A stretch of DNA of 64,000 nt from positions 62,001 through 126,000 of the forward strand of contig NZ_WJBI01000002.1 in the NCBI RefSeq assembly GCF_020804225.1, written 5' to 3'. Position 1 is the stretch's first letter. Each line of letters opens with the position of its first letter. Shown here piece after piece: positions 1 through 8,478 of the stretch. The notes under the pieces were generated by a model that was given only the letters and a program-made list of their open reading frames with translations, searched no databases and was not told the DNA's origin. Made by a program: the position numbers and the translations under genes. This DNA comes from Methanosarcina sp. DH2 (GTDB lineage Archaea; Halobacteriota; Methanosarcinia; Methanosarcinales; Methanosarcinaceae).

Positions 1-1
1 C

Positions 2-85
2 AAACCTCTCCCTGTTCCAGTCATTTTAATTCCTGAACTCATTGCGGGACTGATTCTTAGAGCTGGGATAAAGAGGATCTTTTAG
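2..85 (+). CDS. C-terminal end of an unidentified protein, cut by the window start
   Basis: An open frame enters from the left edge and ends at a TAG at 83-85. The 27 visible residues (KPLPVPVILIPELIAG then LILRAGIKRIF) are hydrophobic and end in a basic tail, as in a membrane protein terminus. No family can be named from so little sequence, and the frame could be accidental. Confidence 0.3.
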   Translation, partial: KPLPVPVILIPELIAGLILRAGIKRIF

Positions 86-162
86 ATAAAAAGGAAGCTT
101 CGGAATATTTTGAAATGACGCTCTGCTGACCTGCATGAAATTTCATGTTCCTTTCATGTTCT

Positions 163-396
163 CTAAAGCTCATCTTCCTTATAATCGTCCAGATTCTCAA
201 TTTCTTTATAGCTTGTTCCGTCAGGTAGAAAAGGCGCGAAAAGAATAACTGAAAAAAGGAGCAAAAACGTCCCAAGCATTCTGGGCTGCTCTTCAAAGGT
301 AGCATAAAACATAAAAATCCCAAGCATGACCCATATAATAAAGCTCAACTGAAGAGCAATCTTCACTCTATATAAATTTTCCGTGCTCTCGCTCAA
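163..396 (-). CDS. Small two-helix membrane protein, function unknown
   Basis: About 77 residues. Two hydrophobic segments (around IALQLSFIIWVMLGIFMFY and TFLLLFSVILFAPFLP) are separated by a short polar loop, and the C-terminus is acidic (ending DDYKEDEL), so this looks like an integral membrane protein with a charged tail. The frame is open up to an ATG at 420, but a GGGGG Shine-Dalgarno sequence sits 6 nt before a TTG at 396, giving a product starting SESTENLYRV, so I place the start there. The neighbours do not suggest a role. Confidence 0.5.
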   Translation of the reverse strand: MSESTENLYRVKIALQLSFIIWVMLGIFMFYATFEEQPRMLGTFLLLFSVILFAPFLPDGTSYKEIENLDDYKEDEL

Positions 397-630
397 GCAA
401 ATCCCCCACGAATATCCCATTTAGAATGATTCGGGATTGAATAAATAACTGCTTATTTGAAAGATTCTGACATTTAAGATTCAGAAATTGGAGATGTTGT
501 CAGGCTAAAAAGAGAGTTTTCCCGAAAAAATCCGATTTTAAGATGAGATGTGCAAATTGCAGATATGTAAAAATCTCAGAAATAGTAGGGTTCCGGAAAA
601 TTCCGAAAAAAGAAAGGGAGAAGGAATAAA

Positions 631-757
631 TCAGGTTTAGATACCAGATTTAGAGTATCAGGTTTAGACACTAGGTTTAAAATACCATATTTAAAGTACC
701 ATATTTAAAGTACCAGATTTAGAGTGCCAGATTCAGGGTATCAGGTTAGAGTGTCAG
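631..757. repeat. Degenerate ~15-bp tandem repeat array
   Basis: At least seven imperfect copies of a unit like AGTACCATATTTAAA / AGTATCAGGTTTAGA follow one another in the gap 397-796. The array lies directly 3' of the convergent-side end of the radical SAM gene. Nothing else is recognisable in the gap. Confidence 0.7.
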
Positions 758-796
758 TAAGGTATTAGATTTGGACTATCACGTTTCTGTGGAGCA

Positions 797-2524
797 TTAA
801 ATATCGATAAAACTGATAATCTTTTCTCCCTCGCTTACCCTTCTGAGAAAGTCTTCTCTGTCAGCATAGGGGATGCCTGCAGCTATAAGATCAGCTGTTT
901 TTCTGCCGATTCGCGGGAGTTCACGGATAAGAGCTGGGGAAGCTGCGTTGATAGGCAGAGGATAGGGAATTCCGGTAATTGAACGCATGCCGTGCGCTGT
1001 GACAGTAACGTCAGTGAATTTTCTTAAAGGAAGAGAAGCCGGAATACCTACAAGCAGAGGGTAAGAGCCAAGCTGCCTTCCGAAAGTGACCCCTTTGTCA
1101 TGCACCTCGCACATGACGTCTCTCAGTACTGTCCCTTCCGGCACAACCCTCCGGAGCATTGGGAGGTCAATATTCTTCCGGACCTGTTCCTTATAGTCCA
1201 GAAAAAGTCTCTTGTGCTTCTTTGCAGCTTCGTCCCTTCCGTAGATTGGAGTTCCGGGAAATGCCATAACCTGGCGGATATTAATTCTGCGGAGAAGCAG
1301 CCCTGAATCAAGCACTTTCTGCAGAAAATCGTAGTTCATCTGGAAAGTCTTTTTTGTCTCACCCATCAGCCCATGTACAAAATTGATGCCAGGGAGAATT
1401 TCCGGAAGCCCGTTTGCCCCGCGAATGGCTCCCAGACTGTTTACCAGTTTGACCGCTTCAAAAACTTCTTCGGCAGTTGCCTTGAGGGAGTTTGCTGCAA
1501 TTACCGCAGGGTCAGCTGTCTCCATGCCAAAGGCTGCTACATCTCCGGAGGTGTGATATTTAATAATCGTCTTCAGTATTTGCTCTGACTCTTCGGGGTA
1601 TGCGGCAAGGGTTATAGGGTTTGCGTTGTCCATATGGAGTACGGAAAGCTCAGGTGCAGAATTCCGGATTCCTTTATAGAGCTTTTCAAGGACCTCAGGT
1701 ACAGGTTTCGGGACAGGTCCTCCTGCGTCGATCCCATGATAGGAGAAAAGGTCTGGCTGTCTTCCGACTCTGAAATAACGGGCTCCATAGAAATAAAGTG
1801 TAGAGACTTCGGAGACAACATCCTCTACAGGTCTGTAGTCCGAAGCCCCGTAAAAGGGTTCTGTGCAGAAAGAGCAGTGAACCTGCCTGCCACAGCCCCT
1901 GTAAGTCTCAAGTTCGCACATGCAATAAGGGTAATCAGGATGCTGCCGAATCAAAAAAGCCCCTTTAAGTCCCCAGCGCCCGACCTCGGCTGTCGTCCTG
2001 AAACGGTGGTCAATGGAATCCGGGGCCTTTAGCCTGGCGGGAAAATATTCACCGCTTCCTATCCCACCTGTTCCTTCCTTCTCAAAGAGATCGTAAACAA
2101 AAGCCTCAATATCCATTTTTGCAAGTATGGCTTCTTCCAGACCGATACCGCTTTCCATACCCTTTGCAGCCCTTCCGCCCTCGCTGCTAAACCCGAGCCT
2201 TATCGGGCCGCCTATAACTTTTACCCCATATGCAGCCCGAAAAATAGTTTCGATCTCTCCAGGTGTGATAGGGGATGCCCGAAGATATTTTCCAGGCACG
2301 GTCATACCTGCAATAATGACCAGAAGATCTGCCTTCCCTATAAGTTCGCCAGCTCCGGGTGGATTTTCCCTCAGGGTATCGATGGTCAGGTAGTAGATCT
2401 CGTTTTCGGAAAGCCCGCGCTCTCTCAAGGCTCCTGCTACGTACCGTGGATAAGGGGAAAAGTATGGAGGAACTCCAAGGCAGGCGGGTTCGTCTACATA
2501 ACCGTCTATGATGAGTGCTTTCAT
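797..2524 (-). CDS. Radical SAM enzyme with C-terminal helix-hairpin-helix (COG1031 type)
   Basis: 575 aa. The N-terminal ~190 residues resemble the Rossmann-like region that precedes many B12-binding/radical SAM enzymes. The [4Fe-4S] motif is C211-x5-C217-x2-C220 (RGCG...HCSFC), a variant of the usual CxxxCxxC. The C-terminus (about 500-570) has the TAHGM...TGIPYPLPIN segment followed by a helix-hairpin-helix (ELPRIGRKTADLIAAG) typical of this archaeal family. SAM cleavage to a 5'-deoxyadenosyl radical and possible nucleic-acid binding follow from the domains; the substrate is unknown. AGGAAACGAG upstream supports the ATG at 2524. It appears to be transcribed alone. Confidence 0.9.
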   Translation of the reverse strand: MKALIIDGYVDEPACLGVPPYFSPYPRYVAGALRERGLSENEIYYLTIDTLRENPPGAGELIGKADLLVIIAGMTVPGKYLRASPITPGEIETIFRAAYGVKVIGGPIRLGFSSEGGRAAKGMESGIGLEEAILAKMDIEAFVYDLFEKEGTGGIGSGEYFPARLKAPDSIDHRFRTTAEVGRWGLKGAFLIRQHPDYPYCMCELETYRGCGRQVHCSFCTEPFYGASDYRPVEDVVSEVSTLYFYGARYFRVGRQPDLFSYHGIDAGGPVPKPVPEVLEKLYKGIRNSAPELSVLHMDNANPITLAAYPEESEQILKTIIKYHTSGDVAAFGMETADPAVIAANSLKATAEEVFEAVKLVNSLGAIRGANGLPEILPGINFVHGLMGETKKTFQMNYDFLQKVLDSGLLLRRINIRQVMAFPGTPIYGRDEAAKKHKRLFLDYKEQVRKNIDLPMLRRVVPEGTVLRDVMCEVHDKGVTFGRQLGSYPLLVGIPASLPLRKFTDVTVTAHGMRSITGIPYPLPINAASPALIRELPRIGRKTADLIAAGIPYADREDFLRRVSEGEKIISFIDI

Positions 2525-2583
2525 ATCAGTTCTCGTTTCCTTTGTTTGATAATTGAAATTGGAAGCAATACAATGTGGTTGAA

Positions 2584-2660
2584 TATAATCAGATATAGTC
2601 GGAAGTAGTCGGAAATAGTCGGAGATAATCGAGATGATAGGATATAATCGGATATTAGAT
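2584..2660. repeat. Degenerate ~10-bp tandem repeat
   Basis: Six or so copies of a unit like ATAGTCGGAA / ATAATCGGAT occupy much of the 300-bp gap between the radical SAM gene and tRNA-His. The copies drift in sequence. Nothing else is seen in 2525-2827. Confidence 0.65.
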
Positions 2661-2827
2661 ACAGGGTGATTGATAGATGCAGCAGGGTTCTAGAAACACA
2701 GTATAAGGCAACTGTAATAGAGCAGAGGAATAGGTTACAAAATAGGCGTCAGGAACAATATAAAGACGATCCCGCAAAAAACACAGTAAACATAGAATAG
2801 AAGAAAATACATTAAAAATAATTATAG

Positions 2828-2900
2828 GGCCGGGACCGAGAATCGAACTCGGATCGTAGCCTCCACAGGGCCACAGGATAACCGCTACCCTACCCCGGCC
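2828..2900 (-). tRNA. tRNA-His (GUG)
   Basis: Reading the minus strand, a full cloverleaf folds: 7-bp acceptor stem, D arm containing AGCGGUU, anticodon stem UGGCC/GGCUA with loop CUGUGGA (anticodon GUG), and T arm CCGAG-UUCGAUU-CUCGG. An extra 5' G (position -1) faces C73, the identity feature of tRNA-His. CCA is not encoded. Confidence 0.95.
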
Positions 2901-2946
2901 ACGGGGTCTGATACTTCAGGTTTGAAGCAACCTATAGAAGGAGTTT

Positions 2947-2960
2947 TTTTATATAAAGTT
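2947..2960 (-). promoter_or_regulatory. TATA box of the tRNA-His gene
   Basis: The minus strand reads AAACTTTATATAAA about 47-60 nt upstream of the mature tRNA 5' end. With archaeal TATA boxes about 25 nt before the start, this predicts a leader of roughly 25 nt removed by RNase P. This is inference from spacing and sequence. Confidence 0.55.
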
Positions 2961-3083
2961 TTTGCCGGAAAAGCAGGAGACCCTTCTTCGAGAAGGGAGT
3001 GGTTCTGCTACCCGGCATCCAGAGCCGGTAAAAACCTGATTTTGAGAGGTTTCACGGTGGCTTCAGGCAAATATCAAATCTAT

Positions 3084-3866
3084 CTAGATCTTTTTAAGCC
3101 TGTCAAGGGCAAGTTTTGCAGCCTTTTCTCCGGAAAGGAGCATCCCTCCAAAGACAGGTCCCATTCTCGGGGCACGGGTTGCGGCATTTGCAGCCATGCC
3201 TGCAACAATCAGCCCTGGATAAATTTCCTGCGTTGCGTCCACAGCCAGTCGCTCGCCGACCTCAGACCACATTGGCTTTTCCCCTAGCATGCCGAGTTCC
3301 CCTATCTTTGCATCAGGGATCTTCCTGAGAATTGTGTTGCAAACAACTGCATCATGTCCTGTCCCATCAATTACGAGTTTTGTGCGGATCATAAGAGGGT
3401 CCACATGCAGGCGCTGTGTTGTAACAGGCCCCCAGTTGATAACTATGCCAGTAACCCTGTCATTCTCCCTGATCATGACGTCCTCAAAGCTCACAAGGTT
3501 GAAGACCTCAGCCCCTGCCGAAGTTGCCCCTGCAATCAGCTTTCCGACGGATTCCACGGAGTTTGCCACGTAATACCCTGGCTGGTACTCTTTATACCTG
3601 ATCCCGAAGTCGTCCAGGACGTGGCAGGCCTCTTCCTGCACAACTATGCGAGGGAACATCATGCCGCCAGCCCACATGCCGCCCCCGAGTGACAGCTTCT
3701 GCTCATAAATGGCAACCTTTGCCCCGGCTTCTGCTAAATATTTTGCAGCCACAAGGTTTGCAGGTCCTCCTCCTACAAGTGCCACATCAATGTCCGTGTA
3801 GTCAAGGAAGGTTTTAGAATACTCTTCAAAAATTGCCCGTGTGATTATGACTTCGTCGAGTTCCAT
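3084..3866 (-). CDS. thi4: Sulfide-dependent ADP-thiazole synthase (Thi4 family)
   Basis: 260 aa, full length for archaeal Thi4. It makes the thiazole half of thiamine from NAD, glycine and sulfide. The dinucleotide-binding glycine motif VGGGPAN is at 31-37, LGGGMWAGGMMFPRI at 60-74, and the C-terminal GMAANA...RMGPVFGGMLLSG closes the Rossmann fold. Yeast THI4 has a suicide sulfur-donor Cys; here the matching position is His154 (QRLHVDP), as in catalytic archaeal enzymes that use free sulfide. The minus-strand leader contains TTATTAAAAA, a possible TATA element near 3925. No riboswitch is apparent. Confidence 0.95.
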   Translation of the reverse strand: MELDEVIITRAIFEEYSKTFLDYTDIDVALVGGGPANLVAAKYLAEAGAKVAIYEQKLSLGGGMWAGGMMFPRIVVQEEACHVLDDFGIRYKEYQPGYYVANSVESVGKLIAGATSAGAEVFNLVSFEDVMIRENDRVTGIVINWGPVTTQRLHVDPLMIRTKLVIDGTGHDAVVCNTILRKIPDAKIGELGMLGEKPMWSEVGERLAVDATQEIYPGLIVAGMAANAATRAPRMGPVFGGMLLSGEKAAKLALDRLKKI

Positions 3867-4239
3867 TTTAATCTCTCATAAAGCTTATACGGTTGAAAGT
3901 CCGGGAAAAACAACCCGACTTTTTAATAAGTAGATCAGGAATTGTTAACCCTGACTGTAAGCATTGAAATTCATGTTTTGATACAGGGCATTACTTTTAA
4001 AGTTGTTGGAATTGGTGGGGAAGGAGAGAAAGGATTTGAGAAGAAAGAACTTGATATATTTTGCTGATGGTACAACAGAATATACAAAAACATCTTGTGA
4101 ATTATTTCATTCATACATCTGCAGATTCTTGAAGACTTAAGTTTACACAACTAAGAATTAGAAAATTAGAATAGAACTTGGGTTTTTGGTACACTGAAAT
4201 TAATAAGCTGATGGTTAGAAATATTTGCAATTAATAACA
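3867..4239. other. Intergenic region, probable thi4 promoter side
   Basis: This AT-rich stretch separates thi4 from the convergent-side end of the UAG-interrupted ORF. It contains the probable thi4 promoter near 3915-3935. No RNA gene or repeat is visible in the rest. Confidence 0.4.
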
Positions 4240-5058
4240 TCAATAAGCTTCTTGGTTCTTTCTTTTAGGAAACATGATTTTTATACTATTTTCTTTGAAC
4301 TTTTGTAATATTTTATTTGGAAGTGGATTTTTTGCAAATGGATTTATCCATAAGGTAGTTATGTCATTTGGACTACTCAATAAAAGTGCAGAAACATTTG
4401 AGTAGTCAATACTTTCTTCAATATTGATATAAACAGGGTCACCTTCTGACGTTAAGTCAAAGCCAAATGCTTTCATTATACTTCTTCTTTCGGGAGTATA
4501 TAAAGTAAGGAAATATAAAGCCACGATCTCAGGATGATCTTTTGATAACTATATGCTTTCTCCTTCAATTTTATCTGAAAATTTACATGGCTCTCGGGTA
4601 TTAAACTCTATTATCTTCACTCCATTCTCTTTTTCTATTAGTGTCTCTTCTTCAGGGCCTATTCGAGTTGATACTTCTATAAAAATGTCAATACCTTCTA
4701 AGTTAATTTTTATATCGCTTACCTTTCCATTTTGAACTAATGGTTCAAACTCTATATTGAATCCCATTTTTTTGAACATATATCCTATTTTTAATTCAAT
4801 CAGTGTCTTTTCAAATTGGTCTTTAACTCTTAATGTTTTGAAATGTTTCATATGTTTCTTGATTTCATCTTTTAGCAATTCTAAGCAATCTTCAAACTCC
4901 TTAAGATACTCAATAGAGAAGTCGTCGTCTAAAATTAACTCTTTTATGAGTAAGTGATTATTTTCTTTTTTAATCTCAGCCTCAAACCACTCAGCAGGAA
5001 ACACACTTGCAATATTAGGGTAATTGTCAATAACTTCAGAGATATTTATCACGACCAT
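4240..5058 (-). CDS. Nuclease-like ORF interrupted by one in-frame UAG
   Basis: Two open stretches in the same frame, 5058-4549 (169 aa) and the piece ending at 4240, are separated only by a TAG at 4546-4548. Reading through gives about 272 codons, and the residues after UAG (LSKDHPEIVALYF) continue as protein without a new start. The first part carries a PD-(D/E)xK-like pattern: E...GYMFKKMGF, SDIKINLEG, IFIEVSTR. Methanosarcina can decode UAG as pyrrolysine, so the product may be full length; alternatively CAG (Gln) mutated to TAG and the gene is dying. If UAG stops, the product is the N-terminal 169 residues and an ATG at 4524 could restart the rest. The function is unproven. Confidence 0.6.
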
Positions 5059-5172
5059 ATAGAAGATATAAAGCTATTTAAACATCAGACAATTAATTTA
5101 TAAAATCGACCGAAAGCAAAGACAAAGATAATTTTTTACATAGAGTAAAGTGGATCAAATTCTATTTTTACC

Positions 5173-6050
5173 TTAGAGCCTATCCGAAAAGTCCCGCTGC
5201 TCTAAATGTCATCCATGCACATGCTAAATGAAGCATAGCAAGGTAATTCTCAACTTTCTTTTCCCATCTTATAAGCAGCCTTCTGAATCTGTTTATCCAG
5301 GAATGTGTCCTTTCTACAACCCATCTTCTTGCCCTAAAACCTGGTATCTCTATTCTTATGTTTTCCTCTCCGCGGCTTTTTATATGGGCGGTGTAATCAT
5401 ATTCTTTAACCAGTTCTCTGATATCAGGAAAATCATATCCTTTATCCATACACATATTCTGAATAACATCATCTGGAGAAGTTCTTTCAAAAATAATGGC
5501 ATCTAAAGTCTCTTTTACAAGCTTTTTATCGTGACGATTTGCTCCATCAACAGTAACCGATGATGGTATACCTTTCCCGTCTGTTAAAATACTCCTTTTT
5601 GTACCTTTTTTGCCACGATCAGTTGGATTCGCTCCAGTGCCAGGTCCACCTAATGGTGCTTTTGTCATAGCACCGTCAATTGCTTGCCATTCCCACTCTA
5701 ATCCTTTGTTATTATCATACTCCAGTAGACCAGCTTTCCACATATTCTCAAATAAGCCTGATCTTCTCCATTCCTGAAATCGATCATGGACAGTGCTTGG
5801 AGCTCCATAAAATCGTGGCAGAGATTTCCATTGGCAACCAGTACGAAGAAGATAAAAAATACCACTCAGTATTTTTCTATCATCTTTTCGAGGTCTTTCA
5901 GCCTTCTTTTTTGGTTTAGGGAGAGGTAATAATGGTTTGATTTTATTCCAGAATTCATCAGAAATCTCGTAGTCGTGTACGTTTTTTCGTCTTACCACTA
6001 ATCGACATTACCCTAAAATGTAGTTATTCTACTTTTCGGATAGGCTCTTA
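5173..6050. mobile_element. IS5-family insertion sequence (872 bp) with TTA target duplication
   Basis: The element spans 5176-6047 and is bounded by perfect 17-bp terminal inverted repeats, GAGCCTATCCGAAAAGT on the left and its complement on the right. A direct TTA lies on each side (5173-5175 and 6048-6050), the 3-bp target duplication expected for this group. One transposase gene fills the element, and its stop codon lies inside the left repeat. Perfect ends and an intact gene suggest recent insertion. Confidence 0.92.
5180..5998 (-). CDS. IS5-family DDE transposase
   Basis: 272 aa in one uninterrupted frame. The N-terminal DUF4096-like DNA-binding region (ISDEFWNKIKPLLP... RKILSGIFYLLRTGCQW) is followed by an RNase-H-like DDE core: D108 (AIDGAM), D185 (CMDKGYDFPD) and E229 (VVERTHSWINRFRRL). 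Spacing and motifs fit IS5-family enzymes of the IS1031/IS427 type encoded in one frame. The gene fills its IS, and the TAG stop at 5180-5182 falls in the terminal repeat. It is probably active. Confidence 0.93.
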   Translation of the reverse strand: MVRRKNVHDYEISDEFWNKIKPLLPLPKPKKKAERPRKDDRKILSGIFYLLRTGCQWKSLPRFYGAPSTVHDRFQEWRRSGLFENMWKAGLLEYDNNKGLEWEWQAIDGAMTKAPLGGPGTGANPTDRGKKGTKRSILTDGKGIPSSVTVDGANRHDKKLVKETLDAIIFERTSPDDVIQNMCMDKGYDFPDIRELVKEYDYTAHIKSRGEENIRIEIPGFRARRWVVERTHSWINRFRRLLIRWEKKVENYLAMLHLACAWMTFRAAGLFG

Positions 6051-6141
6051 ATCGAAGGCTGCATTGGTTGAGTTTGGAAGTGACACAAAACTGGTAAAAA
6101 TCAAAGTTGCGCTGGCGCACCTCGCTGCAAGCAACGGGGTA
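6051..6141 (+). pseudogene. Protein-like remnant beside the IS (KIKVA fragment)
   Basis: Immediately right of the IS an open + frame reads SKAALVEFGSDTKL then VKIKVALAHLAASNGVC and stops. A related segment (KIKVAEAFPAASNQVF) occurs at 56556-56610, so the two are probably tails of the same gene family. The IS seems to have landed in or beside one. The parent protein is not recognised. Confidence 0.35.
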
Positions 6142-6314
6142 TGTTAGCTCCACCGCTCCAAGTTCCGTTAAAGTAGACGATAACCCTAATAAGATTTAGT
6201 TGAGCAGAAGTTAACAACCAAAAATGGAATTGATAAATCATATTATCATTAACGGTTACCTGGGAAGTTTTCCATTCCCGCAACAAGCTAGCGGGGTATT
6301 CGATTGAAATAAAC

Positions 6315-6464
6315 ATGCCGTCAGAATTTGTTTATGCAAATACTTTCCGGATACTTGCAACTTTAGGTTTGCGTGGTGAGAGATTATGGGAAATTGAAAC
6401 GATGTACCCCAGATTTATGAGAAGCTTGAGCAGTCATAAAGTAATTAAAGGTTGTTCCGACTAA
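6315..6464 (+). pseudogene. Short ORF remnant ending at the MITE
   Basis: A 49-codon frame (MPSEFVYANTFRILATLGLRG...) ends at a TAA that is itself the target duplication of the adjacent MITE. No Shine-Dalgarno sequence precedes it. It looks like a piece of a larger gene truncated by mobile DNA, and no family is recognised. Confidence 0.3.
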
Positions 6465-6600
6465 GAGTCTATCCGAAAAGTCAATAATGACATCTTGTAG
6501 AAATTACACTAGGTCATAATATCGAGTATCTGCTCCAGTCGTATATATTGCCAACTGTAAAAATTACAGTAGGTCGGAACACTTTTCGGATAGGCTCTAA
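6462..6600. mobile_element. 133-bp MITE related to the adjacent IS5-family element
   Basis: The core 6465-6597 begins GAGTCTATCCGAAAAGT and ends ACTTTTCGGATAGGCTC, the same 17-bp inverted ends as the IS at 5176-6047 with one mismatch. TAA flanks both sides (6462-6464, 6598-6600). There is no coding capacity. Inside, two related direct repeats near TGTAGAAATTACACTAGGTC and TGTAAAAATTACAGTAGGTC are present. It is probably mobilised in trans by the neighbouring transposase. Confidence 0.85.
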
Positions 6601-6643
6601 GTTAAGCAAGTAACCCGATACTGAAAAAATAAAAAAAGAGATA

Positions 6644-8047
6644 TCATAACTCGCTCGCGATTTCAAGAAAAGCGGGCCGTTTCTTAAATTCGGATTTTAG
6701 GTCTGAAAAACGTTTTGCCCACCCGTCTTCGTTCCTCAAGACATAGATATAGATATTTTTGGCCTTTTCAAGATCTTTGACTGCAGAATGATATGTTTTT
6801 CTGTTTCCGCCCGGTATGTTTCGATAGGCTTTTTGCCAGTAATATTCAATGATTTTTTCCGGAAAATCATTTGTCAGTTTATCTGCAAACTCATCAAAGC
6901 CATTTTCATATGATGAACTAAATCTACTGTAGGGGGGCTTTAAGCTTAGAATTGATTCAAGAACTGTTTCTTTCATACCCTTGTAAAGGCAAATTCTGAG
7001 ATAATCATAAAAGTCTTTTTCTTTGATTTTATCGAAGATTTCAGGCTCAATGGATTTCCAATCACATGCTTTCAGAAATTTTTTCATCCTTTTGTACTCT
7101 GCATAATATTGCTGTCTGGCAAACTTAAATGACCTTAACAGGGCATCTTTTGCGTGCTCATAGTCTCCTTTTAACCTGTAATATTCAAATGACCTGTCCA
7201 GCATGTTTTTTTCTTCAGTATTGCGAGATAATGCCGTCTGCACAAGCCGTTCCAGGTTGGCTGTGTCTCCCTTTTTGGAGAAGTATTCCCATAAGAATTC
7301 AAACAACTCAGTAAGCCTGCCTTCCCCCTTTAAGATACCTTCTTCTGCCGTTTCCAGGGCTTTATCCGGATCTCCCTTTTCAACATAAAATTTAACCAGG
7401 TCCCAATAATTCATCCCATAAATGAGAATTTGCATGCGCTCTTGCAGATAAGCTTCGTCATTGTGAAGGTATTCTCTCTGGATATTCATTATCCGTTCTT
7501 TTCTCCAATTAGAAGGATGCTCGTCAAGTTTTTTCACCAGATACTCCCATTCTTCTTTTGTCTGGCAGATCTCAAAAAAAATTTCCATCAGGCCATCTTC
7601 AAAACCTGAATTGTGGATGTTGTATTCCTCAAAGGCTTCATCTAAAAATTCAAGTTTTGCAGCAGTTGACAGGCTACCTTCTTCAATCAGGCCTGAAATC
7701 TTTTCAAGATAACCAAATGCTTCCTCTTCCTCTTCTTCTGGGCCACCTCCTAGCTCGTTAAACTCTGAAATAATGCTTCTGGCATCTTCCCAGTACTCAA
7801 ACAACAGGTTATCATTTAGGGAAACGGTATCATTATCTGTCATAGTTTCAGGCATAGATTCCTGTTTTTCTTTGAACCATTCCATAACCAGCTGATATAA
7901 TTCGGGTTTTTTAATCAGCAGGGTACTTACCAGGTCGTAAAATTCTGAGGTATTCAGGAACCGCAAGCGTTCATGTAATGAGAATCTTTCAGATTGCATG
8001 CTATTTTCTGTCACTATTAGTTTCCCACCTTTCTCGTAAGAATACAT
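6644..8047 (-). CDS. Helical-repeat (alpha-solenoid) protein, C-terminus like SWIM zinc-finger proteins
   Basis: Up to 467 aa, acidic and almost entirely helical, with TPR-like pairs (EKGDPDKALETAEEGILKGEG, YRLKGDYEHAKDALLRSFKFAR). The last ~70 residues (YYWQKAYRNI...YHSAVKDLEKAKNIY then WAKRFSDLKSEFKKRPAFL) resemble the tail of SWIM zinc-finger proteins, but no SWIM Cys/His motif is present. It is probably a scaffold. The start is uncertain: ATG at 8047, or a GTG at 8014 preceded by AAAGGTGGGAAAC, or ATG at 7999. It stands alone downstream of the MITE. Confidence 0.75.
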   Translation of the reverse strand: MYSYEKGGKLIVTENSMQSERFSLHERLRFLNTSEFYDLVSTLLIKKPELYQLVMEWFKEKQESMPETMTDNDTVSLNDNLLFEYWEDARSIISEFNELGGGPEEEEEEAFGYLEKISGLIEEGSLSTAAKLEFLDEAFEEYNIHNSGFEDGLMEIFFEICQTKEEWEYLVKKLDEHPSNWRKERIMNIQREYLHNDEAYLQERMQILIYGMNYWDLVKFYVEKGDPDKALETAEEGILKGEGRLTELFEFLWEYFSKKGDTANLERLVQTALSRNTEEKNMLDRSFEYYRLKGDYEHAKDALLRSFKFARQQYYAEYKRMKKFLKACDWKSIEPEIFDKIKEKDFYDYLRICLYKGMKETVLESILSLKPPYSRFSSSYENGFDEFADKLTNDFPEKIIEYYWQKAYRNIPGGNRKTYHSAVKDLEKAKNIYIYVLRNEDGWAKRFSDLKSEFKKRPAFLEIASEL

Positions 8048-8478
8048 TAATCATTACATTTAAGCTTGAAATGATTATCTCTGATAATTGAGGCTGCTAT
8101 AAATACCATATTGGAAATCAAGATAAGCCCACACAACCTTCAAAACTGCTAAAAACAAAAAAGGAGATTTAAATCTGCCAGTCATTCGTCAAAGACGCCT
8201 TTATATTATGGAAATGGAATGTAAGAAGACTTTTTTGCAGTTCACCGACCCGGAATTTTGATGAAAACGTTGCATTAATAAATTTGTTAGTGCCATTTCT
8301 TTATTTGCCCTGAACATTTCAGAAGGAAAAGAACTTATAATCAAAAAACAAGCAGTTAAATAAACAGATTCAAAGTAAAACGATAAGTATAGAAAAAATC
8401 TGCAGAACCCAAAAAGTAAAAACGAGGCTCTATAAAAATTCGAGCCTCTATTCACCTAACTCAATTAAAAATCAACCT
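8048..8478. other. Intergenic region
   Basis: AT-rich with no convincing gene. An 84-codon minus frame at 8201-8455 lacks a ribosome binding site and has the composition of noncoding DNA. No repeats or hairpins stand out. Confidence 0.4.

Noticed and set aside
57-323. 88-codon minus-strand frame overlapping the small membrane gene
   Set aside because: Different frame of the same DNA, no ribosome site, Phe/Ser-biased composition of a shadow frame.
3867-4000. TPP riboswitch upstream of thi4
   Set aside because: I could not find the conserved CUGAGA / ACCUGAU elements in the minus-strand leader.
8201-8455. 84-codon minus frame between the solenoid and META lipoprotein genes
   Set aside because: No Shine-Dalgarno sequence, AT-driven Phe/Tyr/Ser composition and no recognisable motif.
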